Assembly (NCBI GenBank): GCA_029916745.1
Contig: JARXWK010000013.1
Coordinates: 18,464 to 82,463 of the forward strand
Reading direction: 5' to 3'
DNA: 64,000 nt
Source of the DNA: Dysgonomonadaceae bacterium PH5-43
GTDB lineage: Bacteria > Bacteroidota > Bacteroidia > Bacteroidales > Azobacteroidaceae
Shown: one piece after another, positions 53,897 through 63,869 of the stretch
Layout of the letters: each line of letters opens with the position of its first letter
How positions within the stretch are numbered: the first letter of the stretch is position 1
The notes under the pieces: model-generated
Seen by the model: the letters and a program-made list of their open reading frames with translations, nothing else
The model's database searches: none
Told to the model about the DNA's origin: nothing
Made by a program: the position numbers and the translations under genes

Positions 53897-55024
53897 ATGA
53901 TGACATACTTAGTTACAGGAGGAGCAGGATTTATTGGTGCTAATTTCGTAAAGTATATACTAAATAAATACCCAGATATAACAGTTGTAGTGTTAGACGA
54001 TTTAACCTATGCTGGTAATTTAGGTACTATAAAAGAAGACCTTAATGATTCTCGATTGATATTTGTAAAAGGAAATATTACGGATTCGAAAGTCGTTAAT
54101 GATATATTCAATAAGTATCAAATTAATTATTTGGTAAACTTTGCTGCCGAAAGTCACGTAGACCGAAGTATAGAAAATCCTCAGATATTCTTAGAAACAA
54201 ATATCTTAGGTACTCAGAATCTTTTAGATGTGGCAAAAAAACATTGGTCTACAGGAAAAGATGATAAAGGTTATCCTACATATAAAGAAGGTGTGAAATA
54301 TCTTCAAGTTTCTACAGATGAGGTTTATGGTAGCTTGGGAGAAACTGGTTATTTTACAGAAGAAACTCCATTAGACCCTCGTAGCCCGTATAGTGCATCA
54401 AAAACAGGTGCCGACTTAATAGTTAAAGCTTACGGCGAAACATATAAGATGCCAATAAATATAACTCGTTGTTCTAACAACTATGGACCTTATCACTTTC
54501 CAGAAAAACTTATTCCGCTTATAATAAAGAATATATTAGAAGGAAAGCAACTTCCGGTTTATGGTGATGGAAGTAATGTTAGAGATTGGTTGTATGTCGA
54601 AGACCACTGTAAAGCTATAGATATGGTGCTTAGAGACGGAAGAGTAGGAGAAGTGTATAACATTGGTGGTCATAACGAAAAGAAGAATATTGATATAGTT
54701 AAACTTACAATTTCAACTATTCGTTTACTGTTAGAAGAAAACGAAGATTATCGCAAAGCATTGAAATACAAAGATGAAAATAACTCTTTGGATTGGATTA
54801 GCGAAAACCTTATAACTTATGTTACAGATAGATTAGGACACGATCAACGTTATGCTATCGATCCAACTAAAATAACAAACGAATTAGGGTGGTATCCCGA
54901 AACTAAGTTTGAAACAGGTATAGTAAAAACTATTCGTTGGTATCTTGAAAATCAAAGTTGGGTAGATGAGGTAACTTCGGGAGACTATCAAAAATATTAC
55001 GAAGAAATGTATGGTGACAGATAA
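53897..55024 (+). CDS. rmlB: dTDP-glucose 4,6-dehydratase
   Basis: A 375-residue NAD-dependent short-chain dehydrogenase/reductase (RmlB/RfbB) giving dTDP-4-keto-6-deoxyglucose. The Rossmann motif TGGAGFIGANFV is near residue 8. NFAAESHVDRSIENP, STDEVYGSLGETGYFTEETP and the catalytic YSASKTGADLI (Tyr-x3-Lys) follow, then the substrate-binding NNYGPYHFPEKLIPLII. Either of two adjacent ATGs may start it. The stop overlaps the next gene by 14 bp. Confidence 0.96.
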   Translation: MMTYLVTGGAGFIGANFVKYILNKYPDITVVVLDDLTYAGNLGTIKEDLNDSRLIFVKGNITDSKVVNDIFNKYQINYLVNFAAESHVDRSIENPQIFLETNILGTQNLLDVAKKHWSTGKDDKGYPTYKEGVKYLQVSTDEVYGSLGETGYFTEETPLDPRSPYSASKTGADLIVKAYGETYKMPINITRCSNNYGPYHFPEKLIPLIIKNILEGKQLPVYGDGSNVRDWLYVEDHCKAIDMVLRDGRVGEVYNIGGHNEKKNIDIVKLTISTIRLLLEENEDYRKALKYKDENNSLDWISENLITYVTDRLGHDQRYAIDPTKITNELGWYPETKFETGIVKTIRWYLENQSWVDEVTSGDYQKYYEEMYGDR

Positions 55025-56030
55025 GATACGCTTCGCGGTAGTAGGTTGCGGACATATAGGAAAACGTCATATCGAGATGATAAATAGAAATCTTGATGCC
55101 GAACTTGTTGCCGCTTGTGATATACTTCCTTATGAACAATTAGGTTTAGATAATAGTGTTGAGCGTTCAATGTTTACACATAATTTTGAAACAGTACTTC
55201 AAAATTGTGATGTCTTAAATATCTGTACACCTAATGGCTTACATTCCGATATGGCAATCAGAGCACTTAATGCTGGTTGCAATGTTGTAATAGAAAAGCC
55301 AATGGCATTAAACACAAAAGATGCAGAAAATGTATTGTTTGCTGCTGAGAAGAATAATTGTAAAGTGTTTTGCGTAATGCAAAACAGATATTCACCTCCA
55401 TCGGTATGGCTTAAAGAGTTAGTAAATTCTAATCGTTTAGGACAAATATTTAATGTGCAAGTAAACTGTTTCTGGAATAGAGATGAGCGTTACTATACAG
55501 GTAAAGGTTGGCACGGCACAGCCGATATGGACGGAGGAACACTGTTTACGCAATTCTCTCATTTCATAGACTTGATGTACTGGTTATTCGGAGATATATA
55601 CGATATTTGTAGTCGTTTCGAGGACTTTAATCATAATACTCTTACTGCTTTTGAGGATTCAGGTTTTATATCGTTTAGATTTAAGAATGGAGGAATTGGT
55701 AATTTCAATTTCTCAACTTCTATATACGATAAGAATTTTGAAAGTTCTGTTACAATAATCGCAGAGAAAGGGACCGTAAAAGTTGGAGGTCAGTATATGA
55801 ATGAAGTTGAATACTGTAATGTAAAAGATTATATAATGCCTGAACTTCCACCCACTAATCCAGGTAACGATTATGGAGCATATAAGGGTTCGGCACAGAA
55901 TCACCATTTTGTAATAGAGAATGTGGTAGACGTATTGAAAAACAAAAAAGGAATAGATATAACCACTAATGCCCACGAAGGATATAAGGTGGTTGATATA
56001 ATAGAAAGGATGTATGATGCAGCTAATTGA
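55011..56030 (+). CDS. Gfo/Idh/MocA-family sugar-nucleotide oxidoreductase
   Basis: A 339-residue NAD(P)-dependent dehydrogenase. The N-terminal Rossmann domain has FAVVGCGHIGKRHIEMI. NICTPNGLHSDMAIRALNAG and the catalytic-Lys motif VVIEKPMALNTKDAE follow, and the C-terminal alpha/beta domain has WHGTADMDGGTLFTQFSHFID. It resembles WlbA/WbpB-type enzymes that oxidise C3 of UDP-N-acetylhexosaminuronate, but the neighbouring genes are of the dTDP-sugar type, so its substrate is unclear. It overlaps rmlB by 14 bp and the following cupin gene by 17 bp. Confidence 0.85.
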   Translation: MVTDKIRFAVVGCGHIGKRHIEMINRNLDAELVAACDILPYEQLGLDNSVERSMFTHNFETVLQNCDVLNICTPNGLHSDMAIRALNAGCNVVIEKPMALNTKDAENVLFAAEKNNCKVFCVMQNRYSPPSVWLKELVNSNRLGQIFNVQVNCFWNRDERYYTGKGWHGTADMDGGTLFTQFSHFIDLMYWLFGDIYDICSRFEDFNHNTLTAFEDSGFISFRFKNGGIGNFNFSTSIYDKNFESSVTIIAEKGTVKVGGQYMNEVEYCNVKDYIMPELPPTNPGNDYGAYKGSAQNHHFVIENVVDVLKNKKGIDITTNAHEGYKVVDIIERMYDAAN

Positions 56031-56415
56031 TTTACCAAAAATTCAAGATCCACGAGGTAATCTTACTTTTGTAGAAGGGAGTAACCATATTCCTTTTGAT
56101 ATTCAGCGAGTATATTGGATATACGATGTGCCAGGAGGAGCTGTGCGTGGAGGACATGCTTTTAAAGAACAACAAGAGTTTATTGTTGCTCTGTCTGGAA
56201 GTTTTGATGTGGTTTTAGACGATGGAAAACAAAAGCATATATTTCACTTAAATCGTTCGTATTACGGATTATATGTTCCTTGTGGAGTATGGCGAAGTAT
56301 GGAAAATTTTTCAACTAATTCATTAGCATTGGTAATGGCATCAACTAAATACAACGAGAGTGATTATATAAGAGAGTACGAAGAGTTTAAATTAATGGCG
56401 AATGGGAATAAATAG
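56014..56415 (+). CDS. FdtA/QdtA-like cupin (sugar 3,4-ketoisomerase family), first copy
   Basis: A 133-residue single-domain cupin of the WxcM/FdtA family. Family members convert dTDP-4-keto-6-deoxyglucose to the 3-keto isomer before amination. Pattern: DPRGNLTFVEGSNHIPFDIQ, RVYWIYDVPGGAVRGGHAFK, FDVVLDDGKQKHIFHLNRSY and GLYVPCGVWRSMENF. The usual His-Ala-His motif reads His48-Ala-Phe50, so one of two active-site histidines is missing. It may have a changed or lost isomerase activity. A second family member with the intact motif follows and overlaps by 14 bp. The second ATG at 56017 is an alternative start. Confidence 0.85.
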   Translation: MMQLIDLPKIQDPRGNLTFVEGSNHIPFDIQRVYWIYDVPGGAVRGGHAFKEQQEFIVALSGSFDVVLDDGKQKHIFHLNRSYYGLYVPCGVWRSMENFSTNSLALVMASTKYNESDYIREYEEFKLMANGNK

Positions 56416-56824
56416 TACTGTATATGATTGTTCGATAATAGAGTTAGATAAACATCATTCTGGTTTAGGAAATATTTCGATAGTAGAGAATAATTTAGAT
56501 ATTCCTTTTGATGTTAAAAGAATTTATTATCTCTACGATGTTCCTGGAGGAGAAGAACGTGGAGGACACGCTCACAAAGAACTAAGACAATTGATAATTG
56601 CAGCAGGAGGGAGTTTTGATGTTATATTAGACGACGGCAGAGTTAAACGAACAATTACCTTAAACCGTCCTTATCAAGGCATCTTGATAGTTCCTGGTAT
56701 ATGGAGAGAGTTAGTGAACTTTTCGTCAGGAGCAACGTGCTTGGTGTTAGCATCAGAAATTTACGACGAGAATGATTATATAAGAAGTTACGACGAATTT
56801 ATAGAGTATAAATCTAATGATTAA
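56402..56824 (+). CDS. FdtA/QdtA-like sugar 3,4-ketoisomerase, second copy
   Basis: A 140-residue cupin paralogous to the preceding gene, with the intact active-site motif [14 protein letters not shown] (His56 and His58). Other family segments: [40 protein letters not shown] and [20 protein letters not shown]. It should isomerise dTDP-4-keto-6-deoxyglucose to the 3-keto compound that the DegT-type aminotransferase at 57338 then aminates. Whether the product has gluco (Qui3N) or galacto (Fuc3N) configuration cannot be told by eye. Overlaps both neighbours, so expression is tightly coupled. Confidence 0.88.
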   Translation: MGINSTVYDCSIIELDKHHSGLGNISIVENNLDIPFDVKRIYYLYDVPGGEERGGHAHKELRQLIIAAGGSFDVILDDGRVKRTITLNRPYQGILIVPGIWRELVNFSSGATCLVLASEIYDENDYIRSYDEFIEYKSND

Positions 56825-57341
56825 AATTCATCCTTTATCAGATGTGCAATCTTCTCATATAGGAGACGATACTTCTATTTGGCAATTTTGCGTCGTATTG
56901 CCAGAAGCCAAGATTGGTAATAATTGCAATATTTGTGCACAAGTACTAATAGAGAATGATGTAGTTATCGGAAATAATGTAACTGTTAAATCTGGAGTTC
57001 AGTTATGGGACGGAATAAGCGTAGAAGACGATGTTTTTATAGGTCCTAATGTTACATTTACAAATGATTTGGCACCTCGTTCAAAGCAATATAAACCATT
57101 TGTAAAAACAATTATAAGAAAAGGAGCTTCCATAGGAGCTAATGCTACAATAATTGCAGGTAATGAAATTGGAGCTAATGCTTTTATTGGCGCAGGTAGT
57201 GTTGTTACTAAAAATGTGCCATCTCATACTGTTTGGTATGGTAATCCAGCCTTAATGAAAGGTTACATTACTAAGTCTGGTGTCTTGTTAGATATGAATT
57301 TTATGGATAAAAATGGTAAAGTATATACTTTAGAACAATGA
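56817..57341 (+). CDS. Sugar-nucleotide N-acyltransferase, left-handed beta-helix
   Basis: A 174-residue hexapeptide-repeat transferase (WbpD/FdtC/QdtC-like). The repeats begin [20 protein letters not shown] and run as I/V-G-x4 turns to [20 protein letters not shown], with the conserved Asn-Asp of [11 protein letters not shown] in the active-site loop. It probably acetylates the 3-amino group of the dTDP sugar made by the neighbouring aminotransferase, using acetyl-CoA. It overlaps the cupin gene by 8 bp and the aminotransferase gene by 4 bp (ATGA). Confidence 0.92.
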   Translation: MIKIHPLSDVQSSHIGDDTSIWQFCVVLPEAKIGNNCNICAQVLIENDVVIGNNVTVKSGVQLWDGISVEDDVFIGPNVTFTNDLAPRSKQYKPFVKTIIRKGASIGANATIIAGNEIGANAFIGAGSVVTKNVPSHTVWYGNPALMKGYITKSGVLLDMNFMDKNGKVYTLEQ

Positions 57342-58471
57342 TTAAATTTCTTGATTTACAAAAAATAAATGCCCAGTATGCAGAAGAACTAAAGGCTGCT
57401 GCATCTGAAGTAATAGATAGTGGTTGGTATTTACAAGGTGAACGAGTAGCAACATTCGAGAAAGACTTCTCTTCTTTTATAGGTTGTAAGTATACAGTTG
57501 CTTGTGGTAACGGATTAGATGCTTTGCGATTAATACTTCGTGCTTATATAGAAATGGGTATTATGCAAGAAGGAGATGAAGTTATTGTTCCTGCAAATAC
57601 ATATATAGCTTCCGTTTTAGCAATAACAGATAATAAACTAAAACCTATATTGGTTGAACCTTATATTAACACTTACAATCTCGATATATCTTTAATAGAG
57701 CAGAATATAACTCCAAAAACTAAGGCTATTATGCTTGTTCATCTCTATGGACAAACTTGTTGGAGCGAACAATTAGAAACTATTGCTAAAAAATATAATC
57801 TTAAGATTGTAGAAGATAACGCACAGGCTGTAGGAGCTCGTTTCTTTTGTGAAAATGGCGAAAGTAAACGTACGGGCAACTTAGGAGATGCCGCTGGCAA
57901 TAGCTTTTATCCAGGTAAAAACTTGGGGGCTTTGGGAGATTCGGGAGCGGTAACAACCAATGACGAAACATTAGCTAATACTGTAAGAGCTTTAGCTAAT
58001 TATGGCTCTGACAAGAAATATGTAAACAAATATCAAGGTCTTAATAGTCGTATGGACGAGATACAAGCGGCTTTTCTTTCTGTAAAATTACGATATTTAG
58101 ACAATGAAAATGAAGTGCGTAGAACTATTGCTGATTATTATTTAGCTAATATAACAAATAAAAATGTGATATTGCCAGTTCAACCAAAAGATAGAATGTC
58201 GCATGTTCATCACTTATTTGTTATCAGAACAAAAAATAGAAATGCTTTACAGCAATACCTTTCAGATAATGGAGTGCAAACATTAATCCATTACCCAACT
58301 CCACCTCATAAACAAGAGTGCTACAAAGAGTTGAATGGTTTGAGTTTCACTGTTACGGAAGCAATACATAGTGAGGTGCTGAGTTTGCCTATGAGTGGTG
58401 TAATGAGTAAAGAAGAAGTAGATAGAGTTGTGAATGTAATAAATGGATATTTATTAAGTAATAATGAGTGA
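57338..58471 (+). CDS. DegT/DnrJ/EryC1/StrS-family sugar aminotransferase
   Basis: A 377-residue PLP enzyme. Starts [19 protein letters not shown], with [14 protein letters not shown] and the PLP-contacting [25 protein letters not shown] follows, and the Schiff-base Lys is in [38 protein letters not shown] and C-terminal VHHLFVIRT complete the pattern of FdtB/QdtB/WbpE-type aminotransferases. Together with rmlA, rmlB, the ketoisomerase and the acetyltransferase it should give a dTDP-3-acetamido-3,6-dideoxyhexose. Overlaps the flippase gene by 8 bp. Confidence 0.94.
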   Translation: MIKFLDLQKINAQYAEELKAAASEVIDSGWYLQGERVATFEKDFSSFIGCKYTVACGNGLDALRLILRAYIEMGIMQEGDEVIVPANTYIASVLAITDNKLKPILVEPYINTYNLDISLIEQNITPKTKAIMLVHLYGQTCWSEQLETIAKKYNLKIVEDNAQAVGARFFCENGESKRTGNLGDAAGNSFYPGKNLGALGDSGAVTTNDETLANTVRALANYGSDKKYVNKYQGLNSRMDEIQAAFLSVKLRYLDNENEVRRTIADYYLANITNKNVILPVQPKDRMSHVHHLFVIRTKNRNALQQYLSDNGVQTLIHYPTPPHKQECYKELNGLSFTVTEAIHSEVLSLPMSGVMSKEEVDRVVNVINGYLLSNNE

Positions 58472-59951
58472 AATTACAGACAATAAATCATCGTATCGCC
58501 AGGTAGTAAAAGCAACGTCCATATTTGGAGGCGTTCAGGTGTTTAATATTTTAATATCACTTGTACGTACTAAGTTTATAGCAATGTTATTAGGTCCAGC
58601 AGGGACAGGCTATATGGGACTATTAAATGCTCCTATTGGTTTTATTAACACTCTTACAGGTTTGGGAATTGACTATAGTGCTGTTCGAGATATTTCAGAA
58701 GCCAATGAATCTGGAGACTCTTCACGCTTAAGTAAAACAGTAACAGTTTTTCGTCGTTGGGTCTGGATTACAGGGTTATTGGGTTTATTTGCAGTTCTGT
58801 TTTTATCTCCATTGTTAAGTAAATGGAGTTTTGGAAATACAGGTCAAACATTAGCTTTTGCAGCTATGTCAATAACGCTGCTTGTCGGATCAATTTCGGG
58901 AGGACAATCAGCTATATTAAGAGGTACACGCAGAATAAAGGATACTGCACGCGCAGGTATATATGGTTCTATAGCAGGGTTATTTACCTCATTACCTTTA
59001 TATTATTTTTTTGGACAACAAGGAATTGTTCCATCTTTTATTATTGCAGCTTTTACAGGGTTGTTTTTTTCTTGGTATTATTCTCGTAAAGTAAAAACAT
59101 CTCCAGTTTCAATATCTATGAAAGAAACGTGGACTGAAGGTAAGGCTATGGTTAAGTTAGGATTTATGATGACCTTAACAGGACTGGTAGGTGCTTTGGT
59201 TAATTATATTATTATTAGCTTTATCAGTAATCAGGGAGGAATAGATCAGGTAGGATTATATAATGCAGGTTATTCTATAACTAATCAATATGTAGGTATG
59301 GTATTTGCTGCTATGGGTGCAGATTATTATCCTCGCTTAGCAGGGGTAAATAAGGATAATGCCAAAGTTAAAGAAGCTGTAAATCAACAGGCTGAGATAT
59401 CTATACTAATTATAGCTCCAATAATGATATTATTTCTACTATCTTTACCTATATTAATTCGAATATTATATACAACAGAATACTTGCCAATAATACCATT
59501 TACACAATGGGTTGTGCTTGGTATGTTATTTAAGACAGCGTCATGGTGTTTAGGGTTTATAGTATTAGCAAAAGGAGCTACTAAATTATATTTTTGGACA
59601 GAGACTATAGCAAATGTAATATTACTTTTATTAACTATTGGTGGATATTATTTATGTGGTTTAGAAGGAACTGGAATAGCCTTTGCCTGTTTATATTTAT
59701 TTTATTTTTCTTTAATGTGGATTTTATGTGCAAAGAAATATAGATTCAACTTTACAGGAGAATTTATCAAGTTGTTTGTATTACTGTTTTTATGTTTGGT
59801 GTTCGCTTTTATGTCAGTATATTTTATTTCTGGGATTTATGGATATTTAGGAGCTCTTGTCGTGGCTGTAATTATAGGTTTTATATCATGGAAAGAATTA
59901 AATAAGAGAATCGGATTAAAAGAGTTTGTGAAAAATAGAATAAGGAAATGA
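58464..59951 (+). CDS. O-antigen/polysaccharide flippase (Wzx-like)
   Basis: A 495-residue inner-membrane protein with about 12-14 hydrophobic segments and no enzyme motif, of the polysaccharide transporter (MOP) superfamily. The N-terminus [20 protein letters not shown] and the loop [19 protein letters not shown] are typical of O-antigen translocases of the RfbX type. It is expected to flip undecaprenyl-linked repeat units across the membrane for a Wzy-dependent pathway. No Wzy-type polymerase was recognised in the window. Confidence 0.9.
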   Translation: MSEITDNKSSYRQVVKATSIFGGVQVFNILISLVRTKFIAMLLGPAGTGYMGLLNAPIGFINTLTGLGIDYSAVRDISEANESGDSSRLSKTVTVFRRWVWITGLLGLFAVLFLSPLLSKWSFGNTGQTLAFAAMSITLLVGSISGGQSAILRGTRRIKDTARAGIYGSIAGLFTSLPLYYFFGQQGIVPSFIIAAFTGLFFSWYYSRKVKTSPVSISMKETWTEGKAMVKLGFMMTLTGLVGALVNYIIISFISNQGGIDQVGLYNAGYSITNQYVGMVFAAMGADYYPRLAGVNKDNAKVKEAVNQQAEISILIIAPIMILFLLSLPILIRILYTTEYLPIIPFTQWVVLGMLFKTASWCLGFIVLAKGATKLYFWTETIANVILLLLTIGGYYLCGLEGTGIAFACLYLFYFSLMWILCAKKYRFNFTGEFIKLFVLLFLCLVFAFMSVYFISGIYGYLGALVVAVIIGFISWKELNKRIGLKEFVKNRIRK

Positions 59952-59952
59952 T

Positions 59953-60990
59953 ATGATAGACAATGAAAAAATAAAAGTAAGTATCTGTGTGATTACTTAT
60001 AATCAAGAGAAATATATAGAAGAATGTATAGATAGTCTTTTAAGACAACAGGCAGATTTTGATTTTGAAATTGTTATTGGTGATGATAGCTCAACCGATA
60101 ATACATCTAAGATTTGTAAGGAATATCAATTAAAATATCCAGAAATAATACGTTATCACTATAATGAAACCAATCTCGGAATTCTTAATAACTTCACAAA
60201 TACATTATTAAGAGCTCGGGGAGAATATCTCGCAATATGTGCTGGAGATGATTATTGGATAGATGATTACAAACTACAGAAACAAGTTTATTTTTTGGAA
60301 AATAACCCTGAGTACTCTTTGTGTTGTACCAATTGGAAAAATTATTACGAAGAAAATAATATTATTGAATCAGATAGAGCTTCGTGTGAAATAAAAGGTA
60401 ATCTTCAAGATTATTTCATATCACGAAACATAGAAAAAATATTATTGGAAAATATGCCAGGTTTAAAACCATCTACCTTTTGTTTTCGGAAAAATATATT
60501 TATCAAGGAATATGAAAAAGATAAATTCTTATTTACAAATTTAAAATTTCCAAGTGAAGATTTGCAATTAGTTTTATTGCTTATTGATAATGGCAAGTTT
60601 CATTTTATAAATGAAGATATGCTTGTTTATAGAGTCGTGGTATCTTCTGCTTCTAATAGCAATAATGCTAAAAAAAGGGCAACTCTTGCATTGGGAGTTT
60701 TTTCAATTAAACTTTATTTATTGAGAAGATATGGACTCTCTCAAAAAACACAGGATATAATGTGTCGAAATGCACTAGGAGGGCTCTTGCCTTATGCTTA
60801 CAAAGAACATGATGCTGGATTTGTTAATGAAATTTGTGAAGTGTTAAAAGACTATTCATATAACTTAAGGATGTCTCATAGATTATTAATACTAGGTTCC
60901 AGAAATGTTTTTTTTTATTGGCTATTAAAACCATTATTTATAATTACAGAAATATATAATATTTGGAAAAAGTGTATTAAAAATAATTAA
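59953..60990 (+). CDS. Glycosyltransferase family 2, first
   Basis: A 345-residue GT-A enzyme. VSICVITYNQEKYIEECIDS begins the nucleotide-binding fold, and DFEIVIGDDSSTDNT and LAICAGDDYWIDDYKLQKQV hold the acidic and DxD-like residues. The C-terminal half is variable, with a weakly hydrophobic segment (about 310-330). It adds one sugar of the repeat unit at the inner face of the membrane; donor and acceptor are unknown. From here to the right edge the DNA is visibly more AT-rich than in the rml genes, a common sign of exchangeable polysaccharide modules. Confidence 0.88.
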   Translation: MIDNEKIKVSICVITYNQEKYIEECIDSLLRQQADFDFEIVIGDDSSTDNTSKICKEYQLKYPEIIRYHYNETNLGILNNFTNTLLRARGEYLAICAGDDYWIDDYKLQKQVYFLENNPEYSLCCTNWKNYYEENNIIESDRASCEIKGNLQDYFISRNIEKILLENMPGLKPSTFCFRKNIFIKEYEKDKFLFTNLKFPSEDLQLVLLLIDNGKFHFINEDMLVYRVVVSSASNSNNAKKRATLALGVFSIKLYLLRRYGLSQKTQDIMCRNALGGLLPYAYKEHDAGFVNEICEVLKDYSYNLRMSHRLLILGSRNVFFYWLLKPLFIITEIYNIWKKCIKNN

Positions 60991-61003
60991 ATTAATAATT
61001 ATC

Positions 61004-61996
61004 ATGAATAAAATTTTGTCAATTGTTATTGCCGCATACAATATGGAGCAATTACTCCCTCGTTGTTTAGATTCTTTATTGAAAAATCCAAATGAAGAAG
61101 TCGAAATAATTGTAATAAATGATGGTTCTAAAGATAACACACTTGATGTAGCAATTTCATACCAAAGTAAATATTCACATATAGTCAGAGTCATTGATAA
61201 ACCTAATGGAGGTTGGGGAACGGCTATTAACAGAGGTATAATAGAGGCGCAAGGTAAATATTTAAAAACTTTAGATTCAGATGATTGGTTTGATTCTATA
61301 GCTTTAGATGATTTTATAAAACTTATTAAAAAAATAGATGCAGACTTAATCGCTACGTCATTTACACAAATTTTTGAAGATAAACAGAATAAAAAATACG
61401 TTTATGATAATGCAATCTGCAATAGAGAGATGTTATTGAGTGATTATTTCAAAATGAACAATTATTCAAAATTTTTGCCTATACAAGCCCTATGCATTAA
61501 AACAAAAATTCTACAAAATAATAAATTCAAATTATCTGATCGTTATTATACGGATATAGAATACAATTTAATTCCTTTAACTTATGTAGATACAATTTAT
61601 TTTTCAAAAATAAATTTATATCAATATTATTTGAGTAGAGAAGGACAAAGTGTAAGTTTGCAAGGTTATAAAAAAAATTGGTTGGATTATGTTCGAATGT
61701 GTGAAAAATTAGTTCTCTTCTATGAAGAAAACAAAACTACAATATCAGAGGATACTTTGAAAATGTATATTCAAGATACGAAAAATGTAGTTCGTTTTTC
61801 GTACGAACTACTTTTATCTCCACGTTACAGTACGCCAGATGACAATAGAAAACAAGAAGCTATTTTATTTGATTCATTCTTAAGAGAAATGTCTCAATAT
61901 TTTTATACTTACTCATCAACACTTAAAGTAAGAAAGCTTTTTCCTTATGTTAAGATATGGAGAAATACAGGCTTAAATATCTTGAAACTATTTTAA
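61004..61996 (+). CDS. Glycosyltransferase family 2, second
   Basis: A 330-residue GT-A enzyme. LSIVIAAYNMEQLLPRCLDS, VEIIVINDGSKDNTLDVA, NGGWGTAINRGIIEAQGKY and the metal-binding LDSDDWFDSIALDDF form the catalytic domain (about 1-210); the remainder is helical. The NGGWGTAINRG loop is typical of a widespread GT2 subgroup in polysaccharide clusters. Specificity is unknown. It sits directly before the UDP-galactopyranose mutase gene. Confidence 0.9.
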   Translation: MNKILSIVIAAYNMEQLLPRCLDSLLKNPNEEVEIIVINDGSKDNTLDVAISYQSKYSHIVRVIDKPNGGWGTAINRGIIEAQGKYLKTLDSDDWFDSIALDDFIKLIKKIDADLIATSFTQIFEDKQNKKYVYDNAICNREMLLSDYFKMNNYSKFLPIQALCIKTKILQNNKFKLSDRYYTDIEYNLIPLTYVDTIYFSKINLYQYYLSREGQSVSLQGYKKNWLDYVRMCEKLVLFYEENKTTISEDTLKMYIQDTKNVVRFSYELLLSPRYSTPDDNRKQEAILFDSFLREMSQYFYTYSSTLKVRKLFPYVKIWRNTGLNILKLF

Positions 61997-63106
61997 ATGA
62001 AAAATAATAAATATGATTATCTGATTGTTGGCACAGGACTTTATGGTGCTACTTTTGCTTATTTAGCAAAACAACAAGGAAAAAAATGTTTAGTAATAGA
62101 AAAAAGAAAACATATAGGTGGTAATATATATTGTGAAAATATAGAAGGGATTAATGTTCATATTTATGGAGCTCACATATTTCACACATCAAACAAAAAG
62201 GTTTGGAAATTTATAAATAAGTTTAGTGAATTTAATAATTATGTAAATTCACCTTTAGCAAATTACAAAGGTCAATTGTTTAATCTTCCATTTAATATGA
62301 ATACGTTTTATTCTCTTTGGAAAACTAAGACTCCTAATGAGGCTTTAGCAAAAATAGAAGAACAAAGGAATAAATACAACATAAAAAAAGCAGCAAATTT
62401 AGAAGAGCAAGCATTGTCGCTTGTAGGAGAAGATATTTATGAATGTTTGATTAAACATTATACAGAAAAGCAATGGGGTAGAAAATGTACTGAATTACCT
62501 TCTTTTATCATTAAACGTTTGCCTCTTCGTTTTACATATAGCAATAATTATTTTAATGATATTTATCAAGGAATACCTATTGATGGGTATAACTCTATTA
62601 TTGAAAACATGCTTGATGGGGTAGAGGTGAAAACGAATACTAACTTCTTTGATGATAGGAATTATTGGCTAAATATAGCCGATAAAATTGTTTATACAGG
62701 ACCTATTGATGAGTATTTTAATTATTGTTATGGACAATTGGATTATAGAACTGTTAGGTTTGAAACTGAAATATTAAATATGTCGAATTATCAAGGCAAT
62801 GCAGTTGTAAATTATACAGATGCAGAAACGCCATATACTCGGGTTATAGAACATAAACATTTTGAATTTGGCACTCAATCCAAAACAGTGATATCTAAAG
62901 AGTATTCAGAAGAATGGAATCCTAAGTTAGAACCGTTTTATCCTGTTAATGATAATAAAAACAACGAACTTTATTTAAAGTATCGTAAACTTACAGAGGC
63001 TCAGCATAATGTGATTTTCGGGGGGCGCTTAGCAGAATACAAATACTATGATATGGACAAGGTTATAGAACAGGCTTTATTAAGATTTTCAGATGTCAAA
63101 TATTAA
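61997..63106 (+). CDS. glf: UDP-galactopyranose mutase
   Basis: A 369-residue cytoplasmic flavoenzyme that interconverts UDP-galactopyranose and UDP-galactofuranose. The FAD-binding motif YLIVGTGLYGATFAYLAKQ is at the N-terminus, then CLVIEKRKHIGGNIY and VHIYGAHIFHTSNKKVWKFI. YTEKQWGRKCTELP is the mobile substrate loop region, and C-terminal NVIFGGRLAEYKYYDMD closes the fold. Its presence predicts galactofuranose in the polysaccharide. It overlaps the next glycosyltransferase gene by 14 bp. Confidence 0.96.
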   Translation: MKNNKYDYLIVGTGLYGATFAYLAKQQGKKCLVIEKRKHIGGNIYCENIEGINVHIYGAHIFHTSNKKVWKFINKFSEFNNYVNSPLANYKGQLFNLPFNMNTFYSLWKTKTPNEALAKIEEQRNKYNIKKAANLEEQALSLVGEDIYECLIKHYTEKQWGRKCTELPSFIIKRLPLRFTYSNNYFNDIYQGIPIDGYNSIIENMLDGVEVKTNTNFFDDRNYWLNIADKIVYTGPIDEYFNYCYGQLDYRTVRFETEILNMSNYQGNAVVNYTDAETPYTRVIEHKHFEFGTQSKTVISKEYSEEWNPKLEPFYPVNDNKNNELYLKYRKLTEAQHNVIFGGRLAEYKYYDMDKVIEQALLRFSDVKY

Positions 63107-63869
63107 AAAAAATATAGCATTTACCTATATTACACCTTTTCATCCAGAACGAGGTGGTATCGGTAGGGTTACACACAATCTCACTCTTGAGTTTAAACAA
63201 AGGGGATATAATGTTTTTTATCTTATTTATGATTCTGCAATTACCATTAAATACGATTACAATTACCCAGTTCCATTAACTTATTTTCCCTCTAAAGAAT
63301 TATTGTCAGAAGAAAATATTTCCTTTTATCACAATTATTTAATTGAAAACCAGATTGATATAGTAATAAATCAATCTGGTAATTTTAGTGACTCAAAACT
63401 ATATCTAAATGTAGGTAATCTAAATGTTAAAGTAGTATCTGTATTACATCAACCTCCTTGGATTTCTTATCATCAATTATGGGAAGAAATGTATCCATTA
63501 AAAAATAAATCTAAAATAGAAAAGTTAAAACGAATAGTTCGAATTATGCTTTATCCTAAACTTAAATACAAATTTAAACAATCTCGAATTAATCATTTTA
63601 ATTTTTTATTACCTAGAACTGATTTAGTTTGTATGTTATCAAAAAATTATTATCGAGAGCTTTCTGAAATTTGTTCTGGATTTGAATATAAGTACGTTGC
63701 TATCCCTAATCCAAATACTTATGATGAACCCAAAATAACAATAAAGAAAAGAAAACAAATTATTTATGTAGGACTACTAGTTAGAAATAAGAGAGTTGAT
63801 AGATTATTGAAAATTTGGAGCGAAATTTATAGGGATTATCCTGATTGGGAGTTAATTTTATTAACCTGA
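63093..63869 (+). pseudogene. Glycosyltransferase family 4, truncated by an insertion sequence
   Basis: The 258 codons encode the N-terminal domain and the start of the donor domain of a GT-B glycosyltransferase: FTYITPFHPERGGIGRVTHN, VVSVLHQPPWISYHQLW, TDLVCMLSKNYYRELSE and the linker KKRKQIIYVGLLVRNKRVDR. The reading frame ends just after DWELILL, where family members continue to the donor-binding E-x7-E region. The last codon (ACC) and the TGA stop are supplied by the IS end at 63864. The protein lacks most of its catalytic domain and is presumably inactive. The 3' remainder would lie beyond the IS, outside the window. Confidence 0.88.
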
